From: Halomonas sp. YLGW01
Lineage (GTDB): Bacteria; Pseudomonadota; Gammaproteobacteria; Pseudomonadales; Halomonadaceae
Length of the DNA: 64,000 nucleotides
NCBI RefSeq assembly: GCF_014840935.1
Contig: NZ_CP062005.1
Span: 1,860,001 to 1,924,000, forward strand
Direction: 5' to 3'
The notes under the pieces are model-generated. The model was not told the DNA's origin. It did no database searches and saw only the letters and a list, made by a program, of their open reading frames with translations. Below, piece after piece: positions 46,527 through 56,261 of this stretch. Made by a program: the position numbers and the translations under genes. Every line of letters starts with the position of its first letter. Within the stretch, counting starts at the first letter, position 1.

Positions 46527-46680
46527 GCCCCATTCCTCGCTGGATGCCAGACAGTCGGCCAGACTCTCTCGATGAGCCATTGCCATTCTGGCAAGCCTAG
46601 CCGCTTCCTGCCCGACCGGCGACGCTGCCATGGCGGCGCGCGTCAACGTTCACACCGCTGCCAGGCAGCAGGCCAAGCCA

Positions 46681-48144
46681 CTAGAAGGTCGACAGGCCCG
46701 ACGCCTCCATCAGCCGATACTGCCAGTAGCGACGGCGGGAGGGATCTGCGAAGGCGGCATAGGGGAGGCTATAGTGGCGGCCCGACGCATTGCGCCACTG
46801 GCGCTCGAAGAAGGCACTGGCCGCTTCGATGGCGCGTCGATCCGGCGAGGCCCGCAGCCGCACGCTGGTCTCGAGGTTCAGACCATCCAGGTTGCGGCGG
46901 GTAAAGTTGGCCGACCCGAGAATCAGCTCGGCGAGCCCCTCCGCCGGTCGTCGCAGCAGCAGCTTGGCGTGGCACTGCTCACCGTGGGTGTCACACCAGC
47001 GCAGCGGAACGCCGGCCGCGTGAAGTTCGTGTGCCACCGGACGATTGGGAATACCATTCTTCTCAAGGCCGAAGGCGTCCCGATTGGGGTCGAGCAGCAC
47101 CCGCAGGCCTACTCCTCGCGCCTGAGCGGCCTTAATGGCCTCGATCAGCTCGCGGTGCGCGAGATAGAAGACGGCAATATCCAGCCGATCGCCGGCCCGG
47201 CTCTCGGCCACGGCCGCCAGCAGCGACTCGCGGATGGCCGATTCGGTCAGCACCTGAACTTCACCCGAGACCGGGGACGACGTCGCAGACGACGCAGGGC
47301 GAAACACCGCATCGGTGGGAGGCGGAATCGCCCCGGCAGCGCCCGAGAAGGCTGCCACCGCCCGTTCGCTGTCGAGCAGATCGAGGGCCGCGTCCCCCGA
47401 GAAGCGCAGCGCCACGTTGTCATGATGGCTACTGGCATCATGGGGATTCGCGGAGGTGACAAGCCCCGTCCACTGCTCGCCCTCGTCGACCACCAGGGTC
47501 TTGCGATGGTTGGCGGTGAAATTGAGCATCTCGAGGTAGCTTCGCAGGGTCACACGGCCGGGCCCCAGGGCACTGGGCAGCCAGCCGGCATTGCTGGCGT
47601 TGCCGAAGACCCGGCAGCACAGATGCCACAACCCTCCCCAGGTGGGGTTCGAGGCTCGCAATCGCGCCAGATCGGTGATGATCACCTCGATACCGGCATC
47701 GCGCAGGGCCGTCAGATGCGAAGGCGACAGCCCCCCATACACGGTATTGATGGGGTCGGTGATCACCACTGCCGTGAGCCCCGGCACTTCTTCCTTGCGC
47801 CGAATCAGCGCGTCGGTGAGCTCGCGGGACAGCGGCCGAAAGGCATCGTCCGTCTCGGCGCCGAAATCATTGAAGAGAAACATGTCCAGCACCACCAGTC
47901 GCTCGGCCTGGGCGACCAGCCGCAATACCTCGTCGAAGATCGCCTGATCGCTATGGCGCCGGCCGTCCGCCGACGTCCAGGTCTCATCTACGAGGAAGGC
48001 CACATCGTTGACGGCACGCAAGGGCTCGCTGCGCCCCAGTCCCGGCGGCAATGGCTTATAGGCCTGCCAGATGGCCATGCCTCCCCAGGCCAGCACGGCA
48101 AGCAATAGGATCCACCCCGTGCTTGCTCCCATCACCGTCCTCAT
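46681..48144 (-). CDS. Phospholipase D-like / cardiolipin synthase-like protein
   Basis: A 487-residue protein with an N-terminal membrane helix (residues about 8-27) and two phospholipase D halves. The first HKD motif is intact in NFTANHRKTLVVDEG and is followed by NPHDASSHHDNVAL. In the second half CHAKLLLRRPAEGLAELILGSANFTRRNL keeps His and Lys and the GSAN segment, but the expected Asp four residues after the Lys is missing (Arg). GGGAGAG precedes the ATG by 5 bases. The protein could be a phospholipase or transphosphatidylase with one altered half. Its partner or substrate is not evident from neighbours. Confidence 0.82.
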   Translation of the reverse strand: MRTVMGASTGWILLLAVLAWGGMAIWQAYKPLPPGLGRSEPLRAVNDVAFLVDETWTSADGRRHSDQAIFDEVLRLVAQAERLVVLDMFLFNDFGAETDDAFRPLSRELTDALIRRKEEVPGLTAVVITDPINTVYGGLSPSHLTALRDAGIEVIITDLARLRASNPTWGGLWHLCCRVFGNASNAGWLPSALGPGRVTLRSYLEMLNFTANHRKTLVVDEGEQWTGLVTSANPHDASSHHDNVALRFSGDAALDLLDSERAVAAFSGAAGAIPPPTDAVFRPASSATSSPVSGEVQVLTESAIRESLLAAVAESRAGDRLDIAVFYLAHRELIEAIKAAQARGVGLRVLLDPNRDAFGLEKNGIPNRPVAHELHAAGVPLRWCDTHGEQCHAKLLLRRPAEGLAELILGSANFTRRNLDGLNLETSVRLRASPDRRAIEAASAFFERQWRNASGRHYSLPYAAFADPSRRRYWQYRLMEASGLSTF

Positions 48145-48194
48145 GGTGACTCTCCCTCATGGATCAGGCCTTGTCTTCATCGGCCCAGAACACA

Positions 48195-48230
48195 AGAAGC
48201 CGTGGTGGAGGCTCTCCACACACGGCTTCT
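48195..48230 (-). terminator. Hairpin after the parvulin gene
   Basis: AGAAGCCGTG pairs with CACGGCTTCT, and inside it GTGGAG pairs with CTCCAC around GCT, with one bulged A: 16 pairs in all. On the minus strand it lies 21 bases after the ppiC stop and is followed by TGTGTT, so termination is plausible but T-poor. Confidence 0.55.
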
Positions 48231-48250
48231 CGATCAGCGCCCCGTCCGCA

Positions 48251-48529
48251 TCAGGTGCGGCTGGTGATCTCCAGCAGGTGGTAGCCGAACTGCGTCTTGA
48301 CCGGGCCATGCACCTTGTTCAGCTCACCACTGAACACCACCTTGTCGAACTCCGGCACCATCTGGCCCGGGCCGAAAGAGCCCAGGTCTCCGCCCTGACG
48401 GCTCGACGGGCAGGAGGAGTTCTCCTTGGCGACCTCGGCAAAGTCGCGGCCGCCCTCGATCTCAGCCTTCAGTGCTTCGCACTTGGCTTCGCTGTCCACC
48501 AGAATATGCCGTGCTGTGGCCTTTGCCAT
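48251..48529 (-). CDS. ppiC: Parvulin-type peptidyl-prolyl isomerase
   Basis: A 92-residue cytoplasmic protein consisting only of a PpiC/parvulin domain. It starts MAKATARHILVDSEAKCEALKAEIEGG and keeps DFAEVAKENSSCPSSRQGGDLGSFGPGQMVPEFDKVVF and the last strand VKTQFGYHLLEI. This is the E. coli PpiC (parvulin, Par10) arrangement. ATG 48529 has GGAGA 7 bases upstream; the longer frame to 48574 lacks a site. A cis/trans proline isomerase acting on cytoplasmic proteins. Confidence 0.95.
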   Translation of the reverse strand: MAKATARHILVDSEAKCEALKAEIEGGRDFAEVAKENSSCPSSRQGGDLGSFGPGQMVPEFDKVVFSGELNKVHGPVKTQFGYHLLEITSRT

Positions 48530-48828
48530 GCTCTTGTCTCCCAATCTTGGATAAATCACACCGGTTGGTGCCACGCCAAGGATACCACCCTGGACCGCCG
48601 TCGGCGCCCGCCAACAGGACTCAAGGGAATCGCCCTATCCCACACCAGGTTTGAGGCCACGAGCTCGGCGCCCCCACCCAGGAGCCGCCGTCTGTCGGGA
48701 ATGTCGCGAGTGCAGGGCTAATATGTAGCAAAATGTACGCGCTCATGGCCGCGCCGGCTACGCTTGAGGAAGGATTGGGATAGATCACAATGAGGGGCAG
48801 GGAGCGCCGCCTCGTCAGGAGTTGGCCC

Positions 48829-51800
48829 ATGGGTGACCGCGACGTCCCCCCCTCTTCACCACGTGATATCTTCCTGCACGAGGCACCTCTCACGCCCTTG
48901 GCTCCGCCACCAAGGCCTCGGTTTCACTGGGCCCGCTGGCTATGCCTGCTGGCCACCCTGGCGGCCTTGGCCCTCATGACCCTGATGCTGGTTAATGAAG
49001 CGCAGTCATCGCGCTGGCAGGCCAGGGAAATCTCCCAGTACGCCCAGCGCCTGCGCTATGCGCTCGCGGACGGCCCCAGCGATCGCCTGATCTTTCCCCG
49101 CCATGGTCCCTTCGACGAGCGCCTGGGCTATACCCGTCTGCCTAGCTGGCAGCAGCGCCTGGAAGATCGCGGCTTTGCGGTGCGCCAGCAGGCGCGCATG
49201 TCGCCTGCGATGATCGACTATGCCCGTCGCGGCTTCTTCGTGCCCTACGCCGAGAAAACCCGGGCGGGACTGATGCTGTCGGAATGCCGTGGCGAGACGA
49301 TGTACCGCTTCGCCAGCCCCCAGCGCCACTTCGCTCACTTCGATGACGTGCCTGAGTTGGTGCTGAAGAGCCTGTTGTTCATCGAGAACCGGGCCCTGCT
49401 GGATACCGAGCATCGCTATGCCAACCCCGCCGTGGACTGGCCGCGCTTCATGCGTGCCGCGATCTCTCAGGTCGGTGAAGCCATCCACCTGCCCGGCCAG
49501 TCATCGGGCGGCAGTACCCTCGCCACTCAGCTCGAGAAGTACCGTCACTCGCCTGGCGGCCTGACTGTTTCGGCGCAGGAGAAGCTTCGCCAGATGGTAT
49601 CCGCCAGTGTGCGTGCCTACCGCCAAGGTCCCGAAACACTGACCGCACGCCAGGACGTGGCACTGGACTACCTCAATTCCGTGCCTCTCTCCGCCGCCCG
49701 TGGCCACGGCGAGGTGCACGGGCTGGGCGATGGGCTCTGGGTATGGTTCGGTGTCGAACTCGACGATGTTCGACATGCCTTGATGTCGACCGAGGACGGC
49801 GACGCGGCACTGGCCGCTCGCGGTCGAGCCTTGAGGCAGGTGCTGGCGCTGATGATCGCCCAGCGTCGTCCTTCCCATTACCTGCATCGCGGGCATGACG
49901 ACCTGACCAGGCTCAGCGCCTCCTATCTGCGGCTGATGAGCCAGGAGGGCTTGCTCGACCCGCAGCTACACGATGCCGCCCTCGCAGAGCCCCTCGCCTT
50001 CCGCGACTTCGCGGCGTCGCCGGTTTCGCTGCGCATCGAGAGCGACAAGGGACTCCGCCTGGCCCGCGGGCGCCTGGCCACCCTACTGGGCGTCTCGCTC
50101 TTTGAGCTCGACCGACTCGACCTGAGGGCCACCACCACCCTCAACGCCGATCTTCAGCACGCCGTCAGTGACTATCTGGCCAGCCTGGAAGATCCCGCCA
50201 CGGCGGCCACCGCCGGCCTGTTCGGCAAACACCTGCTCGGCCGCCCCGAAGACGCCGCCGCGGTACGCTACAGCTTCACGCTCTTCGAGCGCGGCGAGGA
50301 GGGCTTTCAGGTACGCGTGCAGACCGACACCAACGGCACGGCCTTCGACATCAACCAGGACAGCAAGCTGGAACTGGGCTCCACGGCCAAGTTGCGGGTG
50401 CTGGCGACCTACCTGGAGATCATCGCCGAACTCCATGAGCGCTATGCCGGCGAGTCCCGGAACGCGCTTCGCCGCATCGACGTCGATCGCCGCGATGCAT
50501 TGATGCGCTGGGTGATGGATCGCCTGATTCACGACCCCGACCTGCCCCTTCAGACACTGCTCGAAGCCGCCATGCAGCGCCGCTACTCGGCGAGCCCCCA
50601 TGAACGCTTCATCACGGGCGGTGGCATCCACACCTTCGCCAATTTTCGTCGTGAGCATAACGGCCGACGCCCTACCCTCACCGAGGCGCTGCGCCAGTCG
50701 ATCAATCTGCCCTTCGTGCGACTGCTACGCGATCTGGTGCATCACCACGTCTATGCCGACCCGGACAACCGCCGCCTGCTGGAAGACGATGGCGATACCC
50801 GCCGCGGGCTCTATCTCTCGCGCTTCGCCGACCAGGAGGGCCGTATCTTTCTGGACCGCTTCTGGAGGCGATACCGCGGGCTCGAGCCCGAGGATCGCCT
50901 GACGCGACTACTGCGTGACATTCCAGCAACGCCACTGCGGCTGGCGGTGATCTATCGCCACCTGATGCCCGAGCAGTCGCTGGCCGACTTCCATCAGACC
51001 CTGCAAGGGCGTCTGTCGCAGGAAAGAAGAGACAGCCAAGCGCTGGAAGATGCCGCCCTGGATGCCCTCTACTGGCAGTATGGCGCCGACCGGTACTCCC
51101 TGAATGATCGTGCCTACCTGAGTCGCACGCATCCACTCGAGCTGTGGCTCCTTCGCTATCTCGGCACTCACCCCGAGGCCAGCCGCGAGGAGGCGATGCT
51201 GGCGAGCATCGAGGAACGCCAGGAAAGCTATGCCTGGTTGTCGCGCACCCGCCATCGCCAGGCACGGGACAGCCGCATTCGCCGCATGCTGGAGGTCGAG
51301 GCCTTCGATGACCTGCACCACCGCTGGGCACGACTAGGCTATCCCTTCGCGAGGCTGGTGCCGTCGCTGGCCACCGCCATCGGTAGCTCCGGTGACCGAC
51401 CGGCGGCGCTGGCCGAGCTGATGGGGATCATCCTCAATGACGGCATACGCCAGCCCACGGTGCGCATCGACCGCCTGCACTTCGCCGCCGACACGCCCTA
51501 CGAGACGGGTTTCACCCGCATGACGCGCGGCGTTCGGGTCATGGCACCGGAGGTAGCAAAGGTGCTGCGAGAGGCCGTCATCGGCGTGGTCGAGGCAGGC
51601 ACTGCCCGGCGACTGGCGGGCAGCTACCTCGACACGGATGGCGCCCCCATGACGGTAGGCGGCAAGACGGGCACCGGTGACAACCGTATCGAGACCGTTA
51701 CCCGCACCGGCGAGGTGACCGATTCACGGGCGCGCAATCGCACCGCCACCTTCGCCTTCTTCCTCGGCGAGCATCATTTCGGCACCCTGACCGCCTACGT

Positions 51801-51984
51801 GCTGGGCGCCGAGGCCGAGGACCATCGCTTCACTTCCTCGCTGCCGGTTCAAGTGCTCAAGAGCATGCAACCGCTACTCGGCCCTTATGTGGCACAGCAG
51901 CTGGCGCAGCCGTCCTCGGGTGGATGCCGACCCACTCCCGAAGTGAGGATGATGGCCGGCGATCTGGCCCCAGGCGATGCCTGA
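48829..51984 (+). CDS. Large class A penicillin-binding protein (GT51 + transpeptidase-like)
   Basis: A 1051-residue, single-pass inner-membrane protein. ATG 48829 is chosen because AGGAG lies 7 bases upstream. After a membrane helix (about residues 36-56) a glycosyltransferase 51 domain is recognisable: LLFIENRALLD with catalytic Glu186, then PGQSSGGSTLATQLEKYRH. The transpeptidase half keeps Ser518-Thr-Ala-Lys521 in ELGSTAKLR and KTGTG at 946-950. It is about 200-300 residues longer than PBP1A/1B/1C, with a long insert around 550-900. The sequence between is unlike known PBPs, so substrate binding may differ. Likely makes glycan and crosslinks it in the periplasm. Confidence 0.82.
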   Translation: MGDRDVPPSSPRDIFLHEAPLTPLAPPPRPRFHWARWLCLLATLAALALMTLMLVNEAQSSRWQAREISQYAQRLRYALADGPSDRLIFPRHGPFDERLGYTRLPSWQQRLEDRGFAVRQQARMSPAMIDYARRGFFVPYAEKTRAGLMLSECRGETMYRFASPQRHFAHFDDVPELVLKSLLFIENRALLDTEHRYANPAVDWPRFMRAAISQVGEAIHLPGQSSGGSTLATQLEKYRHSPGGLTVSAQEKLRQMVSASVRAYRQGPETLTARQDVALDYLNSVPLSAARGHGEVHGLGDGLWVWFGVELDDVRHALMSTEDGDAALAARGRALRQVLALMIAQRRPSHYLHRGHDDLTRLSASYLRLMSQEGLLDPQLHDAALAEPLAFRDFAASPVSLRIESDKGLRLARGRLATLLGVSLFELDRLDLRATTTLNADLQHAVSDYLASLEDPATAATAGLFGKHLLGRPEDAAAVRYSFTLFERGEEGFQVRVQTDTNGTAFDINQDSKLELGSTAKLRVLATYLEIIAELHERYAGESRNALRRIDVDRRDALMRWVMDRLIHDPDLPLQTLLEAAMQRRYSASPHERFITGGGIHTFANFRREHNGRRPTLTEALRQSINLPFVRLLRDLVHHHVYADPDNRRLLEDDGDTRRGLYLSRFADQEGRIFLDRFWRRYRGLEPEDRLTRLLRDIPATPLRLAVIYRHLMPEQSLADFHQTLQGRLSQERRDSQALEDAALDALYWQYGADRYSLNDRAYLSRTHPLELWLLRYLGTHPEASREEAMLASIEERQESYAWLSRTRHRQARDSRIRRMLEVEAFDDLHHRWARLGYPFARLVPSLATAIGSSGDRPAALAELMGIILNDGIRQPTVRIDRLHFAADTPYETGFTRMTRGVRVMAPEVAKVLREAVIGVVEAGTARRLAGSYLDTDGAPMTVGGKTGTGDNRIETVTRTGEVTDSRARNRTATFAFFLGEHHFGTLTAYVLGAEAEDHRFTSSLPVQVLKSMQPLLGPYVAQQLAQPSSGGCRPTPEVRMMAGDLAPGDA

Positions 51985-52097
51985 GCCGTCCCCGAGCATC
52001 GAACCGGCGCGCAGGACGCTACGGATTGACTCAGCCGGCCTGGCGTGGATGATCATTAGGCTTCAGGGATGCATGCTTCACTCCACAGGACGCCATC

Positions 52098-53303
52098 ATG
52101 ATCGATATCCGGGTCACTCGCCGTGCCCAGGTTCCGGACCCGCTTCGGATCCGACGCTGCCAGCAGTCACCCGAACTGGGACCACAGATCCTGTTCTTCA
52201 GTGGAGGGTCTGCGCTCGATGGCCTGTCGCGGACCCTGCCTCTCTACACGCATCGCTCGATTCATCTGGTCACCCCCTTCGACTCCGGCGGCAGCTCAGC
52301 CAAACTGCGACATGCCTTCGACATGCCGGCCGTCGGAGATCTGCGCAGCCGCCTGATGGCCCTGGCGGATGATTCGCTGCTCGGCCATCCCGAGGTCTTC
52401 CGGCTCTTTCAGCACCGCCTTCCCGACACGGCGCCGCCTGAACTGCTGTCCACGCGGTTGACCGCCCTGGCGGCGGGTGAGCACCCGCTGATTCGCGACA
52501 TCGCCGACCCGATGCGCAAGCTGATCCTTCATCAGCTCGAGCACTTCTGCGCTGCCATGCCCGAGGACTTCGACCTGCGCGGCGCCAGTATCGGCAACCT
52601 GATCCTGGCCGGCGGCTACCTGAGCCATCAGCATCAGCTCGACCCGATCATCTTCCTGTTCTCCCAGCTGGTGCAGGTACGGGGTACCGTGCGAGCGATC
52701 GTCGATGAGAACTATCATCTGGCTGCCACACTGGAAAACGGCGCGACCGTGGTGGGTCAGCACCGCCTGACCGGCAAGGAGGTGGCCCCACTGACCTCGC
52801 CGATCGCTCGCTTCGGCTTGTCCCGCCGGGCCGATCGCTGGGACCCCGGCACCGCGACCCTGCCCGACAAGAGTCGAAAACTGATCGAAGCGGCGGAGCT
52901 GATCTGCTATCCACCGGGCAGCTTCTACACCAGCCTGATCGCCAACCTGTTGGCCAGCGGGGTGGGCCGAGCGATCCGTACCAATCCCGGTCCCAAGGTG
53001 TTCATCCCCAATACCGGTATCGATCCCGAGCAGCTGGGCATGAGCCTGGAGCGCCAGCTAGACACCCTGCTGCATCAGCTGCGACAGGATGCCGGGGAAG
53101 ATACCCCGACCCATCAGCTCTTGAACTTCGTGCTCCTCGACAGCCGCCAGGGCGGGAGTTCCTCCGCGTTGCCGATCGATACCTTGACCCGCCAGTGCGC
53201 CGAGCGCGGCCTCACCCTGATCGATACTCGCCTGATCAGCGAGGCGAGCGCCCCCTACTACGATAATGACCTGCTGGCCCGCGCCCTGGTCTCCTTGGCC
53301 TGA
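52098..53303 (+). CDS. CofD/YvcK-like protein (GAK-system type)
   Basis: A 401-residue cytoplasmic protein. The N-terminal ILFFSGGSALDGLSRTL and the LVTPFDSGGSSAKLRHAFDMPAVGDLRSRLMALAD block are the Gly-rich and acidic motifs of the CofD/YvcK family, which includes lactyl-phospho transferase and gluconeogenesis factor. The length and the FDSGGSSAKLR form resemble the CofD-like component of so-called GAK systems, but the partner ATP-grasp gene is absent. YvcK affects envelope synthesis in Gram-positives, and a large PBP gene lies 113 bases upstream on the same strand. AGGACG precedes the ATG. Substrate unknown. Confidence 0.72.
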   Translation: MIDIRVTRRAQVPDPLRIRRCQQSPELGPQILFFSGGSALDGLSRTLPLYTHRSIHLVTPFDSGGSSAKLRHAFDMPAVGDLRSRLMALADDSLLGHPEVFRLFQHRLPDTAPPELLSTRLTALAAGEHPLIRDIADPMRKLILHQLEHFCAAMPEDFDLRGASIGNLILAGGYLSHQHQLDPIIFLFSQLVQVRGTVRAIVDENYHLAATLENGATVVGQHRLTGKEVAPLTSPIARFGLSRRADRWDPGTATLPDKSRKLIEAAELICYPPGSFYTSLIANLLASGVGRAIRTNPGPKVFIPNTGIDPEQLGMSLERQLDTLLHQLRQDAGEDTPTHQLLNFVLLDSRQGGSSSALPIDTLTRQCAERGLTLIDTRLISEASAPYYDNDLLARALVSLA

Positions 53304-53362
53304 GGCAGCGTGACACGCCATCACGCTACCGCTACACGGGCATGACAGCCCGGCAACATAAA

Positions 53363-53393
53363 AAGGCCCGCGGCGATATGCGCCGCGGGCCTT
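53363..53393. terminator. Bidirectional terminator after the CofD-like gene
   Basis: AAGGCCCGCGGCG and CGCCGCGGGCCTT are perfect 13-bp arms with a 5-base loop. On the minus strand TTTTTATG follows, serving the small lipoprotein gene that converges here. Confidence 0.88.
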
Positions 53394-53453
53394 GCGATCA
53401 CGATGATGCGAGGTGTCGCTTCAGGTTGCGTGATGTTATCGGACGGAGACCGC

Positions 53454-53723
53454 CTAGTTGCAGGGCACCACGGCACGCTGCGTGTCCAGCGCCCACAGCG
53501 TCTGGCCGTCGGGGGTCTCGCCCTGCTCGCTCCAGGTCTCGGTGACCTTGACGCAGTAGGAGCCGAGATTCTCGGTGGTAACCTGCGGGTCCGCCGGACG
53601 CTCGTTGCCGATACGCATGATATCGGGGTTCTGGCTGGTGTAGTTGGGCGCGATGGCGCTGCCGGCGCAGCCGGCGATCAGGGTGGCCAGGGCCAGCACG
53701 AAAAGGATCGGAGTGAAACGCAT
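53454..53723 (-). CDS. Small predicted lipoprotein
   Basis: An 89-residue precursor with a signal peptide and lipobox LIAGC, giving a 71-residue mature lipoprotein that starts CAGSAIAPNYTSQNPDIMRIGNERPADPQ. Two further cysteines (SYCVKV and VPCN at the end) may form a disulfide. ATG 53723 is favoured over ATG 53729 because GAGG lies 9 bases before it and only 3 before the other. I do not recognise the family. It has its own terminator and lies between the CofD-like gene and metG on the opposite strand. Confidence 0.72.
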   Translation of the reverse strand: MRFTPILFVLALATLIAGCAGSAIAPNYTSQNPDIMRIGNERPADPQVTTENLGSYCVKVTETWSEQGETPDGQTLWALDTQRAVVPCN

Positions 53724-54029
53724 GTTCATATACCTCGTTTGGAAGAGTCACTGGGCCATGCGTGACGCGGGGCGATGAGTCTGCCGGGACACCCAGGGTC
53801 CATGGGCGCCGCCGATGGCAACGGGGGGCACTCTACCGCCAAGCGAGAGACAGGCCAAACGTCGCCCTTCACCGACACCGCCAGCGGATGCAGGCGGCGG
53901 CGAAAATGCTACAATCCGGGGCTGATTTCATGGTCATCACGTCAGGGACGAGGCCCGGCGGCGACGCTCGCTGCCCCGAGGACGCCACCTCGTCCCTCAC
54001 GCACTACGTTACGGGAACCCCGCGCCACT
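53724..54029. other. Intergenic region before metG
   Basis: This region holds the start signals of the small lipoprotein gene (minus) and of metG (plus). A good extended -10 for metG is listed separately. Open frames that run through it in the metG frame have no ribosome site. Confidence 0.6.
53907..53915 (+). promoter_or_regulatory. Extended -10 promoter candidate of metG
   Basis: TGCTACAAT is a TGn extended -10 with TACAAT (5 of 6). No -35 is needed for this class. It implies a leader of about 107 bases. Confidence 0.5.
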
Positions 54030-56084
54030 ATGTCGAACTCCGCCAGCCCTTCGCGCAAGATCCTGGTCACCAGCGCCCTGCCCTACGCCAATGGCGCGAT
54101 CCACCTGGGCCACCTGCTGGAATACATTCAGACCGATATCTGGGTGCGCTTTCAGAAGAGCCGCGGCCACCAGTGCCACTATGTCTGCGCCGACGATGCC
54201 CACGGCACCGCCATCATGCTGCGCGCCGAACAGGAAGGGATCACCTCGGAGGCCCTGATCGAGCGCGTCTCCCGGGAACACCAGGACGACTTCGCCCGCT
54301 TCGGGGTGGGGTTCGACAATTATCATTCGACGCATTCGCCGGAAAACCGCCACTTCAGCGAGCTGATCTACACCCGACTGCGCGACAAGGGGCATATCGC
54401 TACCCGCGACATCGAGCAGATGTACGATCCGGTCAAGGGGCTGTTTCTGGCCGACCGCTTCATCAAGGGCACCTGCCCGAAGTGCAAGGCCGACGATCAG
54501 TACGGCGACAACTGTGAAGCCTGCGGCGCCACCTACACGCCGGCCGAGCTGATCGATCCGGTCTCGGCGATCTCCGGCGCCACCCCCGAGGTGAGAAGCT
54601 CCACCCACTACTTCTTCAAGCTCCCCGACTTCGCCGACTTCATGCAGGGCTGGATCGATGACGGTCACGTGCAGCCGCAGATCCGCAACAAGCTGCTGGA
54701 GTGGTTCGAGTCCGGCTTCAACGAGTGGGACATCTCCCGCGATGCGCCCTACTTCGGCTTCGAGATCCCCGACGCCCCGGGCAAGTACTTCTATGTCTGG
54801 CTCGACGCGCCGATCGGCTATCTGGCCAGCTTCCAGAACCTCTGCGAGCGGGAGGGGCTGGACTTCGACAGCTATTGGCAGCCTGATGCCGACGCCGAGA
54901 TCTATCACTTCATCGGCAAGGACATCGTCTACTTCCACGCCCTGTTCTGGCCGGCCATGCTGCACGGCGCCGACTTCCGCACCCCGACCGCCGTCAACTG
55001 CCACGGCTTCGTCACCGTCAACGGCGCCAAGATGTCCAAGTCCCGCGGCACCTTCATCAAGGCCGCCACCTACGCCGAGTACCTGAACCCGGAGTACCTG
55101 CGCTACTACTTCGCCGCCAAGCTGACGGCCGGGGTCGATGACCTGGATCTCAACCTCGAGGACTTCTCGGCCCGGGTCAATGCCGATCTGGTCGGCAAGG
55201 TGGTCAACATCGCCAGCCGCTGCGCCGGCTTCGTCAAGAAGCTCGGTGGCGGCCAGCTCAGCGCCCACTGCGCCGAGCCGGAGCTCGTGGCCCGCTTCAT
55301 CGCCGCCGGTGACGCCATCGCCGAGGACTACGAGGCCCGCGAATTCGGCCGCGCCATGCGCCGTATCATGGAGCTGGCCGACGAGGCCAACACCTACATC
55401 GCCGAGGCCGAACCCTGGGTGCTGGCCAAGCAGGACGGCCGCGAGCAGGAAGTGCTCGACATCTGCTCGGTGGGCATCAACCTGTTCCGCCAGCTGATGG
55501 TCTATCTGGCGCCGGTGGTGCCCAAGATGGCCGCCGACGCGAAGGCCTTCCTGCAGCTCGACTCCCTGGACTGGGAGAGCCGCCACACGGTGCTGCTGGA
55601 TCATGGCATCGCCAAGTTCAAGCCGCTGATGACGCGCATCGAACGCGACAAGATCGATGCCATGATCGAGGCCTCCAAGGAGGACCTAGCCGAGGAGAAG
55701 AAGATGAAGGAGACCGCCAAGGGCCCGCTGGCCGACGACCCGATCGCCGACGAAATCGGCTTCGAGGACTTCAGCAAGGTCGACCTGCGCATCGCCCGCA
55801 TCGCCAAGGCCGAGTACGTCGAGGGTGCCGACAAACTGCTCAAGCTGACCCTCGACCTGGGCGGCGAGACCCGCACCGTCTTCTCCGGCATCCGGAGCGC
55901 CTACGCACCGGAGGCCCTGGAAGGTCACCTGACGGTGATGGTCGCCAACCTGGCCCCGCGCAAGATGCGCTTCGGCGTCTCCGAGGGCATGGTGCTGGCC
56001 GCCGGCACGCCCTCTGACAAGAACGCGGGCATCTACCTGCTCGAGCCCCATGCCGGCGCCGAACCGGGCCAGCGGGTGACCTGA
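54030..56084 (+). CDS. metG: Methionyl-tRNA synthetase
   Basis: A 684-residue class I synthetase. The HIGH-type motif is in [18 protein letters not shown], the zinc knuckle is CPKC...CEACG, KMSKS is in [11 protein letters not shown], and the C-terminal tRNA-binding EMAP/Trbp111 domain ([38 protein letters not shown]) is present, making a dimer likely. ATG 54030 gives the usual start ([12 protein letters not shown] about ten residues in); the frame continues upstream but lacks a ribosome site and matches nothing. Length is that of E. coli MetG (677). Confidence 0.97.
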   Translation: MSNSASPSRKILVTSALPYANGAIHLGHLLEYIQTDIWVRFQKSRGHQCHYVCADDAHGTAIMLRAEQEGITSEALIERVSREHQDDFARFGVGFDNYHSTHSPENRHFSELIYTRLRDKGHIATRDIEQMYDPVKGLFLADRFIKGTCPKCKADDQYGDNCEACGATYTPAELIDPVSAISGATPEVRSSTHYFFKLPDFADFMQGWIDDGHVQPQIRNKLLEWFESGFNEWDISRDAPYFGFEIPDAPGKYFYVWLDAPIGYLASFQNLCEREGLDFDSYWQPDADAEIYHFIGKDIVYFHALFWPAMLHGADFRTPTAVNCHGFVTVNGAKMSKSRGTFIKAATYAEYLNPEYLRYYFAAKLTAGVDDLDLNLEDFSARVNADLVGKVVNIASRCAGFVKKLGGGQLSAHCAEPELVARFIAAGDAIAEDYEAREFGRAMRRIMELADEANTYIAEAEPWVLAKQDGREQEVLDICSVGINLFRQLMVYLAPVVPKMAADAKAFLQLDSLDWESRHTVLLDHGIAKFKPLMTRIERDKIDAMIEASKEDLAEEKKMKETAKGPLADDPIADEIGFEDFSKVDLRIARIAKAEYVEGADKLLKLTLDLGGETRTVFSGIRSAYAPEALEGHLTVMVANLAPRKMRFGVSEGMVLAAGTPSDKNAGIYLLEPHAGAEPGQRVT

Positions 56085-56112
56085 GCTCACCTCGACTCCG
56101 CCCCCTGTCTCA

Positions 56113-56146
56113 GCAAAAACGCGCAGCCCCGGCTGCGCGTTTTTGC
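56113..56146. terminator. Intrinsic terminator of metG
   Basis: GCAAAAACGCGCAGCC and GGCTGCGCGTTTTTGC form a perfect 16-base inverted repeat around CC, with five T in the right arm. It follows the metG stop by 28 bases and works on either strand. Confidence 0.9.
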
Positions 56147-56261
56147 ATAGGGGCATTGCTCGCCACTCAAGTTGGCGAGGCGCTGGCCGATAGCTCAGTC
56201 AACTGACACCCACTCCGTCCCACTCGGCGAAAGCGGCCCACCGCCTCGCCAATCGGCTGGA

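Noticed and set aside
48251-48529. Periplasmic foldase of the SurA/PrsA type
   Set aside because: No signal peptide and no extra domains; it is the single-domain cytoplasmic parvulin.
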